Shown here piece after piece: positions 63,963-64,000 of a stretch of 64,000 nucleotides of DNA; within the stretch, counting starts at the first letter, position 1, and each line of letters starts with the position of its first letter. Both the position numbers and the translations under genes were made by a program. The notes under the pieces are model-generated. The model did no database searches. It was not told where the DNA came from and saw only the letters and a list, made by a program, of their open reading frames with translations. The stretch comes from Roseovarius sp. A-2 (GTDB lineage Bacteria; Pseudomonadota; Alphaproteobacteria; Rhodobacterales; Rhodobacteraceae), in NCBI RefSeq assembly GCF_002072155.1, contig NZ_BDIY01000001.1:62001-126000 (forward strand), in the 5' to 3' direction.

Positions 63963-64000
63963 GTGACCGATCCCGAGCAGAGCAAGCGACTGGCCGAGCT
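63963..64000 (+). CDS. start of an unidentified gene (partial)
   Basis: A GTG after CGAAGGGGGCGTGGC opens VTDPEQSKRLAEL and the window ends. The ribosome-binding site is strong, so a gene probably starts here, but the 12 codons are too few to name it. The preceding 200 bases hold an AACCGCC/GGCGGTT stem after the universal stress gene and an AAATACTC motif. Confidence 0.45.
   Translation, partial: MTDPEQSKRLAE

Overview
The window is GC-rich, almost fully coding DNA from an alphaproteobacterium, most likely a marine Rhodobacteraceae (Roseobacter group). The evidence is the protein families and gene order: a Cys-type periplasmic formate dehydrogenase locus with DUF3305/DUF3306/TorD, single-chain gcvP behind a tandem glycine riboswitch, the ffh-rpsP-rimM-trmD-rplS-rpmE cluster, an FeS-type photolyase next to a short-chain dehydrogenase, and DUF6494/DUF6505 proteins. 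I saw no phage, insertion sequence, CRISPR array, tRNA or rRNA. Most of it is chromosomal backbone with accessory genes between.

Layout. 1-9.4 kb: aspS, an acetyltransferase, an exported DUF1800/DUF1501 pair, then on the minus strand an Asp/Glu-racemase-like gene, a HisD-family dehydrogenase and metG. 9.8-25.2 kb: a large formate dehydrogenase locus. The left arm (minus) has DUF6505, a biotin/lipoate-ligase-like protein whose expected catalytic Lys is replaced, an Mrp-type FeS ATPase and DUF6494. The centre has a shortened TupA-like domain fused to a haem-c site, and a 651-residue polyferredoxin. The right arm (plus) has DUF3305, DUF3306, TorD-like chaperone, small Tat protein, FDH alpha, beta and gamma, a WD40-cytochrome c fusion, a 45-residue exported peptide and an NtrC-type regulator without the GAFTGA loop. 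Several 4-base overlaps tie each arm together, so these products probably act together: cofactor and FeS assembly, Tat export, formate oxidation in the periplasm, and electron transfer to quinone and/or c-type cytochromes.

25.2-34.7 kb: an iron-binding protein gene behind an iron-responsive-looking operator, an acyl-CoA synthetase, a TetR/oxidoreductase/DUF1772 module with two palindromes in the divergent promoter, leuA with a Leu-rich leader peptide, and an SDR-photolyase pair. 34.7-48.4 kb: an exported protein of nineteen 23-residue MORN repeats, nadE, a hybrid histidine kinase with a small exported partner, an exported esterase, a zincin, a Tat-exported metallo-beta-lactamase-fold protein, an MFS transporter with a His-rich tail, gltX, DUF2254, a GGCT-like protein and an Rrf2 regulator. 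48.4-53.2 kb: glycine riboswitch and gcvTHP.

53.2-60.7 kb (minus): the ffh-rpsP-rimM-trmD-rplS-rpmE group, interrupted by three tandem GNAT genes, chorismate mutase, bluB and a decayed gene remnant. A candidate small RNA lies between rpmE and gcvP. 60.9-64 kb: LysR-DMT transporter pair, ArsR regulator, universal stress protein and the first codons of a further gene. The least ordinary parts are the formate dehydrogenase locus (fusion cytochromes, tandem hairpins before the gamma gene, phased repeat sites in the divergent promoter) and several RNA-level or short-motif signals in intergenic DNA.
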